NCBI GenBank assembly: GCA_016202875.1
Contig: JACQNX010000020.1
Span: forward strand, 1-6,845
Source: Candidatus Aenigmatarchaeota archaeon
GTDB taxonomy: Archaea > Aenigmatarchaeota > Aenigmatarchaeia > GW2011-AR5
Direction of reading: 5' to 3'
Length of the DNA stretch: 6,845 nucleotides
The notes below the pieces were generated by a model, which was not told the DNA's origin, did not search any database, and worked only from the letters and a program-made list of their open reading frames with translations. Each line of letters begins with the position of its first letter. Within the stretch, counting starts at the first letter, position 1. Of this stretch, positions 6,161 to 6,845 are shown one piece after another. A program made the position numbers and the translations under genes.

Positions 6161-6189
6161 AATTCTACAATAAGCCGAAGTAGCTCAGA

Positions 6190-6308
6190 GCAAATCCCTT
6201 TCTTGTAAGAAAGGTCTTTGCGAACCCCAAAGAACTATAGCAAAGATATTACAAAAGGATGGGGATTGCGAGAAAGGGTATGTGAGGTCGAATGACATCC
6301 TGCCTTCC
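6190..6308 (+). other. D-loop insertion (one or two introns) in the tRNA, junctions unresolved
   Basis: The D-loop has 123 nt (6187-6309) between its two stem strands, so roughly 110-120 nt must leave. The segment folds on itself: 6196-6208 pairs with 6266-6278 over 13 bp (two G-U), and CTTTGC (6216-6221) with GCAAAG (6240-6245). Keeping AGA (6187-6189), GGT (6286-6288) and A 6309 gives a normal D-loop, AGAGGTA. This needs introns of about 96 nt and 20 nt; GAG occurs at both 96-nt junctions, so its ends may slide by up to three bases. The best bulge-helix-bulge seen pairs CTCA (6184-6187) with TGAG (6283-6286), flanked by 3-nt bulges GAG and GTC. It would cut at 6189/6190 and 6288/6289 and remove GGT. 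The two models conflict, so the exact ends are open. Confidence 0.5.
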
Positions 6309-6325
6309 AGAGCGCCACGCTCATA

Positions 6326-6390
6326 GGTCATATGAGCTTTGAGCCAGCTGTATGAACCCTAGGGTTCCTGCATATGGCAATGACAAAGAA
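6326..6390 (+). other. 65-nt archaeal intron at tRNA position 37/38
   Basis: Removing 6326-6390 joins A37 (6325) to A38 (6391) and restores a 7-nt loop on a perfect 5-bp anticodon stem. The ends match the archaeal bulge-helix-bulge register. The exon stem 6315-6319/6392-6396 is followed by a 4-nt central position (CTCA with AAAG, only two of four pairing), then bulges TAG and AAA, then the intron stem GTCAT (6327-6331) with ATGAC (6380-6384). The interior holds a long hairpin, GCCA (6343-6346) to TGGC (6375-6378), tipped by GAACCC/GGGTTC (6354-6367). The weak central helix makes it a relaxed motif. Shifting both ends one base left gives the same product. Confidence 0.75.
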
Positions 6391-6426
6391 ACGTGGAGGT
6401 CGTGGGTTCGAAACCCATCTTCGGCA

Positions 6427-6442
6427 TTTTCTGCTTTTTATC
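6427..6442 (+). promoter_or_regulatory. T-rich tRNA terminator overlapping a TATA-like box
   Basis: TTTT (6427-6430) and TTTTT (6435-6439) follow the tRNA 3' end directly and could terminate it. CTTTTTAT (6434-6441) is also centred about 26 bp before the ATG at 6463, so it may be the promoter of the two small ORFs as a leaderless transcript. Confidence 0.4.
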
Positions 6443-6462
6443 CGTTCTTTCCAATTAACTTT

Positions 6463-6549
6463 ATGCGGAAAGAAAAGATGACCAGGAGCGTTAAAGAATT
6501 CTACTGCCACCTTGTGATCTACAAACGCATGCTCGAGCAGTACAGCTAA
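6463..6549 (+). CDS. Very small ORF, 28 residues, unknown
   Basis: The frame runs from ATG 6463 (MRKEKMTRSVKEFYCHLVIY then KRMLEQYS) to TAA 6549. It is basic and could form one helix. A TATA-like element about 26 bp upstream fits a leaderless start at 6463; an internal ATG at 6478 is the alternative. Its TAA overlaps the AAGGAG ribosome-binding site of the next ORF, which suggests coupled translation. No family was recognised. Short length makes chance possible; the position and coupling are the main evidence. Confidence 0.4.
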   Translation: MRKEKMTRSVKEFYCHLVIYKRMLEQYS

Positions 6550-6558
6550 GGAGATTCT

Positions 6559-6705
6559 ATGCAGGCAAAAAGGCCGGGTTTTGTGAAGAGCATGATAACC
6601 GCCGGAGCTGTCATGATAGCAGCCGGCTTTTTTCTTGCGCTCCCGGGAATGGCATTTGCAGAAGCAGCAGCTTATCTGGTCAGAGTCGGAACGTCGTATG
6701 AATAG
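6559..6705 (+). CDS. Small membrane or secreted protein, 48 residues
   Basis: The frame runs from ATG 6559 to TAG 6705. A strong ribosome-binding site, AAGGAG (6548-6553), lies five bases before the ATG. The protein has a positively charged start (KRPGFVK), one hydrophobic stretch from about residue 12 to 34, and a short polar tail ending VRVGTSYE. The AFA at 32-34 followed by EAAA would suit signal peptidase, leaving only about 14 residues, so a membrane-anchored small protein seems likelier. No family was recognised. It ends directly against the stop of the convergent membrane protein gene, and it probably shares a transcript with the 28-residue ORF. Confidence 0.6.
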   Translation: MQAKRPGFVKSMITAGAVMIAAGFFLALPGMAFAEAAAYLVRVGTSYE

Positions 6706-6845
6706 TCACAGCTTTATCCTCTCTTCTTTTGAGTGTTTTCTTAAATAAGACAGAACAACAAACACTGCAAAAGCCGAAAGCACGCCGGGTATAAAAGCTG
6801 TTCTTGGTTGTGATGGCAGAAATATGAGCAGGACAGCAGATCCAA
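6706..6845 (-). CDS. C-terminal end of a membrane protein, truncated by the window edge
   Basis: On the minus strand an open frame enters from the right edge and ends at TGA 6708-6706. The last 45 residues include a hydrophobic piece (AVLLIFL), a loop with SQPRTAF, a transmembrane segment (IPGVLSAFAVFVVLSYL) and a charged cytoplasmic-looking tail (RKHSKEERIKL). This is the pattern of a polytopic membrane protein's end. The family cannot be told from this part. It converges on the 48-residue ORF with no intervening base. Confidence 0.6.
   Translation of the reverse strand, partial: GSAVLLIFLPSQPRTAFIPGVLSAFAVFVVLSYLRKHSKEERIKL

Larger units (their letters stand above)
6174..6426 (+). tRNA. 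tRNA-Met(CAU), elongator type, with an anticodon-loop intron and a large D-loop insertion
   Basis: The acceptor stem is GCCGAAG (6174-6180) with CTTCGGC (6419-6425) and discriminator A 6426. The D-stem is GCTC (6183-6186) with GAGC (6310-6313). The anticodon stem is CCACG (6315-6319) with CGTGG (6392-6396). The loop CTCATA plus A gives anticodon CAT (6322-6324). The variable loop is AGGTC (6397-6401), and the T-arm is GTGGG/CCCAT around TTCGAAA (6402-6418, one G-U). All stems pair. An intron occupies 6326-6390, and extra sequence fills the D-loop between about 6190 and 6308. If the D-loop becomes AGAGGTA, the mature tRNA is exactly 72 nt before CCA. The CCA is not encoded. G1-C72 with A73 and an intron at 37/38 fit archaeal elongator Met; tRNA-Ile2 (CAU, modified) is the alternative. 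T-runs follow at 6427-6439. Confidence 0.85.

Noticed and set aside
6196..6232. A tRNA-like anticodon hairpin with TTGTAA loop (Thr UGU or Tyr GUA) followed by a second hairpin
   Set aside because: The 6-bp stem leaves a 6-nt loop, not 7; no acceptor or T-arm fits, and the same bases pair better with 6266-6278 inside the D-loop insertion.
6190..6390. A box C/D guide RNA in the tRNA introns, as in archaeal tRNA-Trp
   Set aside because: No convincing C box (RUGAUGA) and D box (CUGA) pair in either insertion.
6352..6462. A longer plus-strand start for the 28-residue ORF beginning inside the tRNA intron
   Set aside because: It would run through the tRNA 3' half; the TATA-like box supports a start at 6463.
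1..6845. CRISPR array, insertion sequence or attachment site
   Set aside because: No regularly spaced repeats, no transposase and no terminal inverted repeats with target duplication were seen; the 3' end of the tRNA is not duplicated in the window.

Overview
The window looks archaeal. It carries a clamp-loader small subunit of the archaeal/eukaryotic RFC type, a VapB of the archaeal UPF0330/DUF217 type paired with a PIN-domain VapC, and an elongator-type tRNA-Met(CAU) with an intron at the canonical archaeal position 37/38. Several genes have a TATA-like element centred about 26 bp before the ATG, as expected for leaderless archaeal transcripts. The lineage cannot be fixed from the sequence. 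Compact, convergent gene packing would suit a DPANN or other uncultivated archaeon, but that is only an impression.

Layout, left to right. Positions 1-54 hold the first 18 codons of a minus-strand gene, with a repeat-bearing promoter behind it. Positions 127-336 carry what looks like a decayed minus-strand gene tail. A transglutaminase-like protein (386-997) is followed by an integral membrane protein of the DUF475/TerC superfamily (1165-2106). Just after that, on the minus strand, is the frameshifted C-terminal remnant of an ABC-transporter solute-binding protein (2103-2284). Next is a vapBC toxin-antitoxin operon (2323-2964) with repeats in its promoter, convergent by one base with a uridine-kinase-like P-loop kinase (2966-3568, minus). 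Divergent from the kinase is rfcS (3698-4657), then a Tat-exported protein of unknown family (4706-5584). That gene converges on a GHKL/Bergerat-fold ATPase-like gene (5599-6120, minus).

The right end is the most unusual part. Between the GHKL gene and the tRNA lies one TATA-like element that sits exactly at the centre of a perfect 8-bp inverted repeat and is at the right distance to serve both divergent genes. The tRNA occupies 6174-6426. Its acceptor, anticodon and T stems all pair perfectly (one G-U in the T stem). Its body is split by a 65-nt anticodon-loop intron and by about 120 nt of extra, self-pairing sequence in the D-loop. The last part holds two very small ORFs (6463-6549 and 6559-6705), apparently coupled through an AAGGAG ribosome-binding site, and the C-terminal end of a minus-strand membrane protein (6706-6845).

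No single pathway links the genes: housekeeping functions (RFC, nucleotide salvage, tRNA) are mixed with a toxin-antitoxin pair and gene remnants, which points to a region of gene turnover. All family calls come from reading motifs by eye, with no database search.
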